Assembly: GCA_964537685.1 (NCBI GenBank) | Contig: CAZICM010000037.1 | Location: 1 to 64,000, forward strand | DNA: 64,000 nucleotides | Direction: 5' to 3' | Source of the DNA: CAZICM01 sp964537685 | Lineage (GTDB): Bacteria; Myxococcota_A; Polyangia; Polyangiales; Polyangiaceae | In this document: positions 34,815 through 44,145 of the stretch, one piece after another | Layout: each line of letters starts with the position of its first letter | How positions within the stretch are numbered: the stretch's first letter is position 1 | Made by a program: the position numbers and the translations under genes | Notes under the pieces: model-generated | The model's database searches: none | What the model was told of the DNA's origin: nothing | Seen by the model: the letters and a program-made list of their open reading frames with translations, nothing else

Positions 34815-36869
34815 GTGAATACAATCAATAAATTAGGTAATCAAAAAGTATTGATCGCGGCTGGGCTTTTAGGAGCGCTCCTGCCTTTTTACTCCTTTGC
34901 CTGCTCCGCCGATGGAAACGACAACGAGTTTCCGTCGGGAACGAGCAACGGAACGGGGAACAACAGCTCGAGCGGCGGACAAGGCGGACAGGGCGGCGGC
35001 GATATTTTTGACGCGGGCCTTCAAGGCGCGGTTGAAATCAGCCCCGCCAATCCAGTCATGAAAGTCGAACTGCCCCTATCGGCGCAGAGCATACCCTTCC
35101 AATGTCTTGATTCGTCGACCAAACAGCCTGTCGACGCGACATGGACCCTAAGCTCTCCCGAACTCGGCACGATATCGGACACCGGCGTCTTTTCGCCCAA
35201 TGGCAAGCGGGTGGGCGAAATACAAGTCGCCTGCGAACAAAAAAACACCCAATCCAACGCTCAAACCAAACTAAAAGTCATCATTCACGCCACGGACAAC
35301 AACGGCCTGGGACAGCAGCAAATCGATATTCTGCGCGGACCGCCCGGCCTTTCCGATTCAAGCTTTCAATTCATCTATCCCTACGACCGCACCGTCTTCC
35401 CCCGCGGCATTTTGGCGCCCGAAATTCATCTCACCCAAGGCTCATTCCCCGGCAATGGATTCCTCGTCAGCATCGTCGCTCCCGACTATGAATACGAAGG
35501 ATTCTTCAACACATCCGGCTTTAATACCCAATTGCAAATGTCCCAGGCCGCTTGGGATGCGCTTTCCTACGCTTCCAAGGGCAAAGAAGTCGAAGTCCGC
35601 GTCTCCAAGATCTATAACAATCAAAAATATGGCCCAATCGTTCGGCGCTGGACGATCGCCGACGGCAAATTGCACGGCACAATTTATTACAACACCTACG
35701 ATTCACCGCTCGCGGGCCAAACCGGCGCGATGATGCGCATCAAAGGCAATTCGCCGACTGCGGAAGTATTGGTGGGCAATTGCACCGTATGCCATAGCGT
35801 AGGCTCCGACGGTTCGACCGCAGCGGCGGCCAATCATTCAGGTCCCGGCGGCACCTTCGATTTAACGGGCGGCAATTTAAACCCGCCCATTTTATGGCAG
35901 GACCCCGAAAAAGCCGCGTTTGCGGGCATATTCCCGAAGAACGGCGAAGTCATCGTCGTCCACGGCGCGCCCGGCTGGGGCAACACGCCCGGCACAGGAG
36001 GCACCTACAAGAGCGAACTCCGCACCAAACAGGGCACCATGATTCCGGGAAGCGGCATCGAACAATTCTATGCTCAAACCCCGGCATTCTCGCACGATGG
36101 ACTCTGGCTATCCTTCACCGACAGAAATCCCGCCAATGCCAGCACCAGCCTGCTCGCCCTGATGCAATACGATCCAATTGCACAAAAATTCAGCAATTAC
36201 GAAGTCATTGGCACACCCAAGGCCGGCCGGCATTTATCGTGGCCCGCGTTTACACCGGACAGCCGCTTCGTCATCTTTCAAGACGGCACGGGCGACGATC
36301 TCGTCACCTGGAGCGGCAACACAGGCCGCATCTTCGCCTACGACCGGATGACCAAACAAATGGTTTATCTATCGGAACTCAACGGCGACGGCTACATGCC
36401 CCAAGGCTTCCGCGACGAAAACAAGAACTACGAGCCCACCATATCGCCCGTCGCATCGGGCGGATATTTCTGGATCATGTTCACCTCGCGCCGCACCTAT
36501 GGAAACAAGCTAACGGGCAGCGAATACGAAACCAAGCGCTTGTGGGTCTCCGCCCTCAACATCAATCCCCAGGACGGCACCGATTTCTCCAATCCGGCGT
36601 TTTACGTCGCGGGCCAAGAGCTCACCTCGGGCAACAGCCGCGGCTTCTGGGCGCAGGACCCGTGCAAGCAAGACGGCTCCGGCTGCGAAGCCGGCGATGA
36701 ATGCTGCAATGGCTTCTGCAACCCAGGCGCAGCCCCGGGCGAATTCGTATGCGGCCCCGACGACGGCACCTGCTCCGACGAATACGAGCAATGCACAACC
36801 GCCGCCGATTGCTGCGATCCCCTCGCTTTATGCATTAACAACAAATGCAGCAAACCCATCCCCCAATAA
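34815..36869 (+). CDS. Lipoprotein with CxxCH heme motif and Cys-rich tail
   Basis: A 684-residue product from GTG 34815, preceded by GGAGG. The N-terminus (LIAAGLLGALLPFYSFACSAD) ends in a possible lipid Cys near 30, followed by a Gly/Ser linker. Residues about 70-160 look like an Ig-like/Big domain. Near residue 321 is NCTVCHSVGSDG, a single c-type heme-binding CxxCH. The remaining part has propeller-like repeats (HDGLWLSFTDR, WPAFTPDSRFVIFQDG) as in TolB. The last 60 residues are Cys-rich (DECCNGFCNPG, DCCDPLALCINNKC). One heme on a surface protein suggests electron transfer or peroxidase-type chemistry; this is inference. Confidence 0.82.
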   Translation: MNTINKLGNQKVLIAAGLLGALLPFYSFACSADGNDNEFPSGTSNGTGNNSSSGGQGGQGGGDIFDAGLQGAVEISPANPVMKVELPLSAQSIPFQCLDSSTKQPVDATWTLSSPELGTISDTGVFSPNGKRVGEIQVACEQKNTQSNAQTKLKVIIHATDNNGLGQQQIDILRGPPGLSDSSFQFIYPYDRTVFPRGILAPEIHLTQGSFPGNGFLVSIVAPDYEYEGFFNTSGFNTQLQMSQAAWDALSYASKGKEVEVRVSKIYNNQKYGPIVRRWTIADGKLHGTIYYNTYDSPLAGQTGAMMRIKGNSPTAEVLVGNCTVCHSVGSDGSTAAAANHSGPGGTFDLTGGNLNPPILWQDPEKAAFAGIFPKNGEVIVVHGAPGWGNTPGTGGTYKSELRTKQGTMIPGSGIEQFYAQTPAFSHDGLWLSFTDRNPANASTSLLALMQYDPIAQKFSNYEVIGTPKAGRHLSWPAFTPDSRFVIFQDGTGDDLVTWSGNTGRIFAYDRMTKQMVYLSELNGDGYMPQGFRDENKNYEPTISPVASGGYFWIMFTSRRTYGNKLTGSEYETKRLWVSALNINPQDGTDFSNPAFYVAGQELTSGNSRGFWAQDPCKQDGSGCEAGDECCNGFCNPGAAPGEFVCGPDDGTCSDEYEQCTTAADCCDPLALCINNKCSKPIPQ

Positions 36870-36896
36870 ATATTAAATATTAAAATATTAAATAAC

Positions 36897-36941
36897 AAAA
36901 AGCGCTGGAACAATACAAACGTATTGAACCGGCGCTTTTTT
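36897..36941 (+). terminator. Rho-independent terminator
   Basis: AAAAAGCGC (36897-36905) pairs with the GCGCTTTTT ending near 36940, with inner complementary segments CAATAC and GTATTG around an AAAC loop, and a T-run on the + strand. The A-run on the other arm makes it potentially bidirectional. It follows the heme-motif lipoprotein gene and is preceded by an AT-only stretch. Confidence 0.8.
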
Positions 36942-37057
36942 CATTTCAACACCAAGCAACACAAAAAGAATGCAAGCCAAGAAAAACCTTTGAGCCCTGC
37001 CAAGGCCACCCTATCATCGAGCCTTACACCTGTTTTGTTGTAAGGAGCTTGGACGTG

Positions 37058-39040
37058 ATGAAAACCAAAAGCCTGGTTTCTGCACTCATATTCATGATGA
37101 TCCCCATGACCCTCGCCGCATGTGGGGACGACGATCCCGTCACCACTGGAGGCACCGGCGGAATGAGCTCAAGCTCATCGTCATCGTCTTCTTCCTCCTC
37201 AAGCTCAAGCTCAAGCTCAAGCTCAAGCTCATCATCCTCATCATCGTCTTCTTCCAGCAGCTCGGGCGGCGTGATCGGTGCTAACTGCGCGGCCGACAAA
37301 GACTGCGAATCCGGGAACTGCTTCACCGAAACCGATACCGGATGGCCCGCGGGCTACTGCACCTCGCCCTGCAACGGCCCCAACGATTGCACGGCCGACT
37401 CGCTCTGCATTCAGATCAACCAAGCCGGCGATTCCTATTGCCTGCGCACCTGCCTCGGCGTCGGCGCTTGCGAAGAGGGAGACGGCTGTTTCACCGTCAA
37501 CCAGCAGACCGGCGACGCTGTGTGCGCGCCCGGCTGCTCCAAGAACTCGGAATGCACCGAACTCGACAAGTGCAATGTCGACGCCGGCGTGTGTGTGAAC
37601 GCCGAAGTCTGCGATGACAACGCCGACAACGATCTCGACGGCGCCGTCGATTGCCAAGACGCCGAATGCGCCATGCTTCAGACCTGCGCCGATGCCATCA
37701 ACGCCGCATGTATGAACGCGCCCGTCCTCGTGACAGGCGACAACATGGGCGACACCACCGGCGATAAAAACCTCTTCGCAGGCTCCTGCACCGGTTCAGG
37801 ATCGCCCGAAGACGTGTTCACCTTTACGGCGCCCGATAAGGGCAAACTCGTGCTGGACTTCGACTCCGGCATGGCCGACATGGGCATCTATGTGCGCACG
37901 GCCTGCAACGACGCGGGCAGCGAACTCGGCTGTGCCAATGAGGTCGGCGCCGACCACCTCGAGCTCGTCGTCAACATGGGCGACACGCTTTTCATCTATG
38001 CCGACGGCTATGCGGCGGCCACCGATGTGGGCCCCTACACGCTCAAGATGAACTTCATTCCCGCCGCGCCTGAAGTTTGCGACGACGGTCAGGACAACGA
38101 TTTCGACGACTCCATTGATTGCGACGACACCGACTGCACGATGACCTGCGAACCGCTTATCACGGCGGCGTGCACCGCGGCCCCTGTCGCTCAGCCCAGC
38201 AATATGGGCGATACGGCCATGGGCACCAACCTCTTCTCGGGCTCGTGCACCGGCGACGCCGCGGCCAAGGAAAACGTCTACTCCTTCACCGCTCCCGGCA
38301 ACGGCGATCTCAAGCTCTCGCTCGATTCCATGACCGATCAGGGCATTTACATCCGCTCGAAGTGCGAAGATGCGATGAGCCAGACGGCCTGTGTGGACGA
38401 CCAATTGGGCGGCGCTGTCGAAACGCTTAGTGTTGCCCTTACCAGCGGCCAGCAGATCTTTATTTACGTCGATGGCTACAATGGTCCTGCCGATGCGGGC
38501 CCCTACACGCTTAACGCGAACTTCGTGCCCCAGGTGTGCGGCGACAACGTGCTGAGCAGCCCCGAGCAATGCGACGACGGCAATATGGACGCAAACGATG
38601 GCTGCGATGCGATGTGCGCGTTCTTGCCGCAGAACGAAAAAGAGCCCAATAACAACATGATGACGACCGATCAGCCCTTCGAAGGCAAGGTGACGGCGGC
38701 GATTACGGCCAATGACAATGATTGGTTCAAGGTTGTGGTCCCCGGCCCGATGTCGGTGATTTCGGCGACGACAGGGCCCGCGGGCAATGAAGTCTGCATG
38801 AGCCAAAACGGCGCTGTGGGCACCATCGATACCGAGATTCAGATTCTGGCGGCCGATGGAATGACCGAGCTTGCGTTTAATGAAGACATCAATGGCTCGA
38901 CCGGTGCTGCGGGTAATTACTGTTCAACGGCGACGGTGACAGGATTGGCCGCGGGTACGTACTTTGTGCGTGTCGGTCCTTCGCAAGCCTTCTGTGCGGC
39001 TTGTACCTTCGCGTATAGCGTTGTGTTGTCTGTGGAGTAA
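37058..39040 (+). CDS. Surface lipoprotein with 33-Ser linker, Cys-rich and DUF4215 repeats
   Basis: About 660 residues. AAGGAG lies 10 bases before ATG 37058 and 7 before GTG 37055. The signal peptide ends MTLAACGDDD (Cys near 22). After a short Gly linker comes an uninterrupted run of 33 Ser, encoded by mixed TCN and AGC codons with five AGCTCA copies. Then there are Cys pairs (CAADKDCESGNC), two similar domains with EVCDDNADNDLDGAVDC-type segments (about 170-320 and 320-470), a DUF4215 motif (CGDNVLSSPEQCDDGN) and a C-terminal sandwich with NDNDWFKVVVPG. It is probably a long surface protein on a flexible stalk. Confidence 0.85.
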   Translation: MKTKSLVSALIFMMIPMTLAACGDDDPVTTGGTGGMSSSSSSSSSSSSSSSSSSSSSSSSSSSSSSSSSGGVIGANCAADKDCESGNCFTETDTGWPAGYCTSPCNGPNDCTADSLCIQINQAGDSYCLRTCLGVGACEEGDGCFTVNQQTGDAVCAPGCSKNSECTELDKCNVDAGVCVNAEVCDDNADNDLDGAVDCQDAECAMLQTCADAINAACMNAPVLVTGDNMGDTTGDKNLFAGSCTGSGSPEDVFTFTAPDKGKLVLDFDSGMADMGIYVRTACNDAGSELGCANEVGADHLELVVNMGDTLFIYADGYAAATDVGPYTLKMNFIPAAPEVCDDGQDNDFDDSIDCDDTDCTMTCEPLITAACTAAPVAQPSNMGDTAMGTNLFSGSCTGDAAAKENVYSFTAPGNGDLKLSLDSMTDQGIYIRSKCEDAMSQTACVDDQLGGAVETLSVALTSGQQIFIYVDGYNGPADAGPYTLNANFVPQVCGDNVLSSPEQCDDGNMDANDGCDAMCAFLPQNEKEPNNNMMTTDQPFEGKVTAAITANDNDWFKVVVPGPMSVISATTGPAGNEVCMSQNGAVGTIDTEIQILAADGMTELAFNEDINGSTGAAGNYCSTATVTGLAAGTYFVRVGPSQAFCAACTFAYSVVLSVE

Positions 39041-39074
39041 TTCGCGCGAATTGGCGCTGAATTGATGCGAATTG

Positions 39075-39120
39075 CCGCGCCGCCCAGCCTGTCGAAGGGC
39101 TAAGGGCGGCGCGGTTTTTT
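39075..39120 (+). terminator. Rho-independent terminator
   Basis: CCGCGCCGCCC (39075-39085) pairs perfectly with GGGCGGCGCGG (39104-39114), followed by six T. It closes the Ser-linker lipoprotein gene and sits before an AT-rich spacer of about 50 bases. The convergent collagen-like lipoprotein gene ends further on. Confidence 0.88.
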
Positions 39121-39189
39121 AATATTTTGATATTTTAATAATTTTTAATATTTTGGGTTTTATTATTTTTTATGGGCGGGGGCAGATAT

Positions 39190-41376
39190 CTACTCAAGCG
39201 TTACGAGCACCGAATACAGCGATCCCGAATAACCAAAGGGCGAATTCGAGATCTTCACGTACACATTCTGGCCCGTGGTTGTCATCGGCGCCGAAACGAA
39301 ATCCTCGTGATAGAACGTGTCGTCGCTGATGCCGAGGGAGACCATCGTATTGCAGTCCATTCCCTCAAAGATTTCGACAAGCGTGTCGGTGGTCGGCTGG
39401 GGCGGCGTCGTAATCACATGAATCGTGCTGCCCGCCTTGGAGGCACCCGTAAAGACAATCCAATCCTCATCCGCGATGCTGGTCAGCGACATCGGCGAAA
39501 GATTGGCCGGTATGGCCTCCATCTGCGCACCCGTGCACATATCGTTGGAAGGCTCTTTGTCGACGGGCTGTACAATCGAAACTTCGAGGTTGTAGGCCGA
39601 ACCCGCATAAGGATAGAAGGGCGAGTTTGAAACCTTGATGTAGTACACGCCGGCCGCGGGCAGAGGCTGGGAAAAGAGCGATTCGTGATAATTCGAGTCG
39701 TCGCTTTGGGCGAAGAGATTTAGCGCCGCGCAGTTGCCATCGTAAACCTCGAGATAGGTGTCGGCGTTGGAGTCTCCCGGCGTGGTGTTCACCGAAAGAA
39801 TCTTCCCAACATCCGCGGCGCCCACATTCACGGCATACCAATCTTCATCGGTCCCCGACGAAAGCGAAGCTCCTGCCAAAGTCGTGGGCAGAGGCGGCAG
39901 CATATTGGCCTGAGCGCAAGCATCGTTGGGCTCCACCTCGGTCTGAACCAGCTCGAGATCCAAATCGTAACCCGCCTGCGCATACGGGTACGTCGAGTGC
40001 GAGACCTTGATATACACAGGTCCCGCGGCCGGAATGGGCTTGCTCGTGAAATCCTCGTGATAATCCACATCGCTGCTGGGGCCGCCCAGCGAGCTTAGAT
40101 TCATGCAATTGCCCGTAAAGACATCGATCCACGTATCGGTGAAATCCTCGCCGGGCTTGGTCAAGGCATGAAGTAGTTTGCCAACATCGCCCGCCTTGGC
40201 GTTGTACACAAACCAGTCTTCATCCTTTTCGTTTGAGAGCGTCAGGTTCTTTAGGTTGGCCGGAAGAGCCGCGATCGCCTGGGCCTTGTCGCAGGTGTTG
40301 TTCGGCTCCAAATCGTCCGAATCCTTCGAAGTCACATCGATATTGATGTCGTAGCCGGTCGAGCCCGTATTATCGAAATACACGACATAAATCGGCTGAT
40401 CGTTCTCCGTCACCAAAATGCCCGTCGGCCCGTAGCTCACCATGTCCTTGAAGCTTCCGCTTGCGGGCAAAAGCGCGAAATTCGCAGCCGCAGCCGGATC
40501 GGTCGCCGTCGCCGAAATGGTCACCAGCTTGTGCGCGCCCGGTGTGAAGCTGTACAGAAGCGACTCGAGCGGCGAGGTAATCTTGCCCGGGTTTGGCATA
40601 CCCGCCGTCAGTGCGGTGGGCATACGTGCCGCGACAGGCAGGGCCTTGGGCTGTAGCGAGCTAATCGCCGTCTGCGGGAAAAACCCGCTCGTGACGCGGA
40701 AGTCGATATCGCCCGACGCCGCATTTACATCGACGAACATCAGCCATTCCATTGCGTAGGGCGACGCATCCTGAACCATCACATCCATACCCATTCCCGT
40801 TTCCGCCTTCAGGTTCGGGAAATCGGGCGCGCCCAGGTTGTTCCAGGGCGTATCCATGTCCCGGAGCTCCGACGCCCCGAAAACAATCGATCCCTGAGCC
40901 AGCGTGCCGCCGTAACCCATCACTTCCACAGGCGGCCTCACAACGAGCGTCGCCTTTAAATTCGTCGCGCCCGCCGCATCGTTCACAACCACCGAATGCG
41001 TGCCCAAATCGGCCGCTTCATCGATCGTGACATTCGCCGAAATCGCCGAGCGGGAAATCACCGTCACGCTATTGACCGTCACGCCCGGGCCAAAATCCAC
41101 CGTTGCCGCGTTCGACCAATTCGTATCATCGCCGAGCACAGCGATATCGATGGTGCGCCCGAGAAACACCTCGCTGGGCGCGATCACGCCGCCCACCGGA
41201 TCGTTTAACCCAGGATCACCCGGATCACCCTTGTCGCCTTGCTGACCTTGATCGCCTTGCGGCCCCGCGATTCCTGCCGGGCCGGCCGGACCTGTATCGC
41301 CGGTGCAGCCTAATTGAAGGGCGGCCATGGAGGCCATCGCGAAAACCGCTGTTAAAAGCCTTGTTGATCGAAGCAT
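39190..41376 (-). CDS. Lipoprotein with collagen-like stretch, IPT-like domain and three PPC-type repeats
   Basis: A 728-residue product with GAGGAG upstream of ATG 41376. Lipobox AALQLGC (Cys near 24). Directly after the lipid Cys are eleven Gly-x-y triplets (GPAGPAGIAGPQGDQGQQ and so on), a collagen-like stalk. An IPT/Big-type domain follows (about 65-150), then a PPC-like region, then three repeats near 355, 480 and 610, each opening with an acidic EPNxxC motif and ending in DEDW(F/Y/I)V (LEPNNTCDKAQAI, VEPNDACAQANML, KEPSNDMCTGAQM). PPC domains bind calcium or ligands in secreted proteins. The gene points toward the terminator at 39075. Confidence 0.85.
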   Translation of the reverse strand: MLRSTRLLTAVFAMASMAALQLGCTGDTGPAGPAGIAGPQGDQGQQGDKGDPGDPGLNDPVGGVIAPSEVFLGRTIDIAVLGDDTNWSNAATVDFGPGVTVNSVTVISRSAISANVTIDEAADLGTHSVVVNDAAGATNLKATLVVRPPVEVMGYGGTLAQGSIVFGASELRDMDTPWNNLGAPDFPNLKAETGMGMDVMVQDASPYAMEWLMFVDVNAASGDIDFRVTSGFFPQTAISSLQPKALPVAARMPTALTAGMPNPGKITSPLESLLYSFTPGAHKLVTISATATDPAAAANFALLPASGSFKDMVSYGPTGILVTENDQPIYVVYFDNTGSTGYDINIDVTSKDSDDLEPNNTCDKAQAIAALPANLKNLTLSNEKDEDWFVYNAKAGDVGKLLHALTKPGEDFTDTWIDVFTGNCMNLSSLGGPSSDVDYHEDFTSKPIPAAGPVYIKVSHSTYPYAQAGYDLDLELVQTEVEPNDACAQANMLPPLPTTLAGASLSSGTDEDWYAVNVGAADVGKILSVNTTPGDSNADTYLEVYDGNCAALNLFAQSDDSNYHESLFSQPLPAAGVYYIKVSNSPFYPYAGSAYNLEVSIVQPVDKEPSNDMCTGAQMEAIPANLSPMSLTSIADEDWIVFTGASKAGSTIHVITTPPQPTTDTLVEIFEGMDCNTMVSLGISDDTFYHEDFVSAPMTTTGQNVYVKISNSPFGYSGSLYSVLVTLE

Positions 41377-41544
41377 ACAAAGAGCTCCTCACCGGAACGG
41401 ACCTGACACCGCGTGTCCCGGCCCGCCCAAAAACCTTAAAAAACGCCCTACTTCATAAGAGCGCCACTCTCTTCATTGGTTAGGAGCATTGAGCGTCCAA
41501 TGCAAGCGAATTGCTTATGCAAATTCTGCGTGACGACCAAGGCT

Positions 41545-43173
41545 TTAAGGTTTGCCGAAATGCAGTGGATCGGCCCGTGTAATGGGCATCAAACGCCCAG
41601 AACCAAAGGCTTTTTCGCTCACCTTCAACACGACGCCCGCCTGCCAGCGCTTATGCTCGCCGCCCCGGAGCAGCCTATGCAAACGAAGGGCTTCGGCATC
41701 TCCCGCATCCAATCCCGCGCCCGTCCCCAGCACCTCCGCCTCCACCAGCGGAGACACCCGCGCATAATCAAATGGATCGACTTGATTCTCGCGAAGCTCA
41801 GCGCTTGGCGGCCGCTCCAAAATAAACGCCGGAATGCGGGCCACATGCTCGTTTACCCAGTGCGCCACGGCATACACATCGCTTTTCGTTAAATCGCCAA
41901 TCACCGACAGCGTCCCCGCCATATCGCCGTAGAGCGTTCCATAACCCAGCGAAAGCTCGGTTTTATTGCTTGTATTCAACAGAAGGCCGCGCTTTCTGTT
42001 CACGGCGGCCATCAGCACCGTGGCCCGGATACGCGCCTGAATATTCTCGAGCGTCGTATCTTCCGGCACCCCATGCGCAGGCGGGAGCAGAACGGGAAGC
42101 GAATGCTCAAAGGCTTGAAAATAAGGCTCAATCGAATGCACCGAAAAGCCGATGCCCAAATGCTCGGCCAATTCCCGGGCACATTCGGTCGAACGCGGAT
42201 CGGAAAAGCGCGAAGGCAAAGCCAGCGCCGAAACATGCTTTGGTCCGAGCGCCTTCGCCGCGATACAGGCCACCAGCGCCGAATCCACACCGCCCGAAAG
42301 CCCTAAAAACAGATGTTGAATTCCATTTTTGCGCGCAAAATCGGAGACCCCCAGCACAAGCGCCTTAAACAATTCCTCAGGCGCCTCCATCGGAGGCAAT
42401 ACAGAAAAATGGCTTGACCAATCCGCTGTATTGAAAACGGAAACGCATTCCTCAAAGCGGGGAAGCTCGGCCACAAGCTCGCCCTTCGCATTCATCGCAA
42501 AACTTCCGCCGTCAAAAATCAATTCATCCTGAGCGCCGGCCGTATTGACATACAATAGATTTGAATTGGCCCGTTTCGCGTGATAAAGCCTTTTTTCAAG
42601 CACGCCGGCCCGGAAAGGCGAAGCCGAACAGCAAATCAAAAACTCGGCCCCCGCGTTCAATAGCTCTTGCGGAGGATCGATAGCATACCCCTCCGACCAT
42701 AAATCCTCGCAAATGCACACGCCGATCGAATGACCATTTAATTTTAAAGGATATTGAGCGGGACCTGGAACAAACCAGCGGGGCTCATGAAACACATCGT
42801 ACACCGGAAGCAGGCGTTTATGGGCCGCCCATTGAATTCTTCCTTCCGAGAGCAATACCATTGAATTGAAAAGCCCGGGATGGCCCGGTGTTTTCAATGA
42901 AAGCGGCGCTTTTTGGGGCATACCGATCAGGGTGGGCGGAGCATCCGACAGTGTTTTTGCGAGCGTTTCCGCGGCCGAAAGACTGGCCTCCACAAAACGA
43001 TCGCTGAGCAGCAAATCCCTGGGAGGAAAGCCCACAAGACAAAGCTCGGGCAATACGATAAGATCGGCGCCTTCTTCTTCTGCGGCTCGAACGGCGGCCT
43101 CGATACGGGCGCAATTGCCCTTTAAATCGCCGACGCGCGTATTGATTTGAGCCAATCCAATCTGAAGGCTCAC
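41545..43173 (-). CDS. nadE: Glutamine-dependent NAD+ synthetase
   Basis: 543 residues from GTG 43173, which overlaps the stop of the upstream gene (GTGA). The frame is open to 43239, but the GTG gives MSLQIGLAQINTRVGDLKGN, the standard NadE N-terminus. The nitrilase domain carries the Glu (VLPELCL), Lys (AHKRLLPVYDVF) and Cys (GVCICEDLW) triad for glutamine hydrolysis. The synthetase domain has the ATP pyrophosphatase loop FLGLSGGVDSAL and later TSNKTELSLGYGTLYGDMAG. It makes NAD+ from deamido-NAD+, ATP and glutamine. Coupled to the pyruvate-kinase-like gene and near the NMN adenylyltransferase gene. Confidence 0.96.
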   Translation of the reverse strand: MSLQIGLAQINTRVGDLKGNCARIEAAVRAAEEEGADLIVLPELCLVGFPPRDLLLSDRFVEASLSAAETLAKTLSDAPPTLIGMPQKAPLSLKTPGHPGLFNSMVLLSEGRIQWAAHKRLLPVYDVFHEPRWFVPGPAQYPLKLNGHSIGVCICEDLWSEGYAIDPPQELLNAGAEFLICCSASPFRAGVLEKRLYHAKRANSNLLYVNTAGAQDELIFDGGSFAMNAKGELVAELPRFEECVSVFNTADWSSHFSVLPPMEAPEELFKALVLGVSDFARKNGIQHLFLGLSGGVDSALVACIAAKALGPKHVSALALPSRFSDPRSTECARELAEHLGIGFSVHSIEPYFQAFEHSLPVLLPPAHGVPEDTTLENIQARIRATVLMAAVNRKRGLLLNTSNKTELSLGYGTLYGDMAGTLSVIGDLTKSDVYAVAHWVNEHVARIPAFILERPPSAELRENQVDPFDYARVSPLVEAEVLGTGAGLDAGDAEALRLHRLLRGGEHKRWQAGVVLKVSEKAFGSGRLMPITRADPLHFGKP

Positions 43174-44099
43174 AAACACTCCCTTCCTACACAATCGAGC
43201 AAATTCAGCGCCGCAATCACCGAATCCCTTTTCAAACACACCTCATCGCCGAGCATCAGCGTCCGGTAACCCAGCGAAAGCAAAAAGGCCACATCGCCGA
43301 TATCACAAGCTTCTGGAATGGGAGAGCGGGCGAGCGAGGGAAAAATACGGCTGGCCACAATGGCCTTTGGATCGGCCGAAATCACTCTGCGCAGCGCCGA
43401 AATCATCAAATGCGGCTTCAGCACCTCCACATATAAATCGCCCCGCGCCGCCATTAAACGCATTGGATGGGATGGATTGGATTTTTGATCAAATACGTTT
43501 TCGTTTGAAAGCCTCTGGGCAAAATCCAGCCCGCGCATCGATTCAATCTTCAAGACCAGCTCGGCCTCGGGCAACAGCGATAAGACCTCGGCGATATCTT
43601 CTTTTTTCTCGGCAAACGAAAGCATCACCTGCTGCAGGCCCAGCTCCCGCATCGCCGATAAATAAGCCTTATCGGTATCCGTCAGCGTGCCCAGCACCTC
43701 CAGCGACGAATCCACAATATTCACCGACTCGCCCGGACCTATATACCGCCTCGGCCCGTCTTCTAGAATAAGCCGCTGTCCATCCACTTGCACAATACGA
43801 GCGTATTCCCGGCCATCATCAAAAAATGCATCCGCCGGCACATTCACCTGCACCGGATGGCTTACAATGACTTCTGTAAAGGGCGGAATCGCGCCTCCCA
43901 GCACCCTTAATTGGCGCCCTTTTAAATCGACCCATAAAGGCTTTCCCAAGGCCGACAGCTTCTTCAGCACCAAAGCCGGCTCGCCCTTAATAGGCATCAC
44001 CGTATTGAGCCTCAATCCGCTAACGATAGGATGAGCCGCCACTTCTTCGGCAAAAGCCGCATAAGGCGGAAGCGTGACAATGGCCGAAACGCGCGTCAT
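43170..44099 (-). CDS. Divergent pyruvate-kinase-like TIM-barrel protein
   Basis: A 309-residue protein that follows the pyruvate kinase barrel: LTDTDKAYLSAMRELGLQQV (PK: LTxKDxxDLxxALELGVDxI), VLKIESMRGLDF (catalytic-Lys strand), MAARGDLYVEV (MVARGDLGVE), and SRIFPSLARSPIPEACDIGD (substrate loop before the final strand). It is only about two thirds of a pyruvate kinase: the C-terminal allosteric domain is absent. The residues around the K+/Mg site (usually Asn-Pro and Glu-Asp/Asp) are mostly changed. It overlaps nadE by four bases. True kinase activity is doubtful; a regulatory or other metabolic role near NAD synthesis is inferred. Confidence 0.7.
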   Translation of the reverse strand: MTRVSAIVTLPPYAAFAEEVAAHPIVSGLRLNTVMPIKGEPALVLKKLSALGKPLWVDLKGRQLRVLGGAIPPFTEVIVSHPVQVNVPADAFFDDGREYARIVQVDGQRLILEDGPRRYIGPGESVNIVDSSLEVLGTLTDTDKAYLSAMRELGLQQVMLSFAEKKEDIAEVLSLLPEAELVLKIESMRGLDFAQRLSNENVFDQKSNPSHPMRLMAARGDLYVEVLKPHLMISALRRVISADPKAIVASRIFPSLARSPIPEACDIGDVAFLLSLGYRTLMLGDEVCLKRDSVIAALNLLDCVGRECL

Positions 44100-44145
44100 A
44101 GGCTACAATACAAACGTATATTTAAAAGAATTGATTATTTTGAAA

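Noticed and set aside
37796..38806. 336-codon His/Val-rich antisense frame
   Set aside because: It lies inside the Ser-linker lipoprotein gene and has no family resemblance or ribosome binding site.
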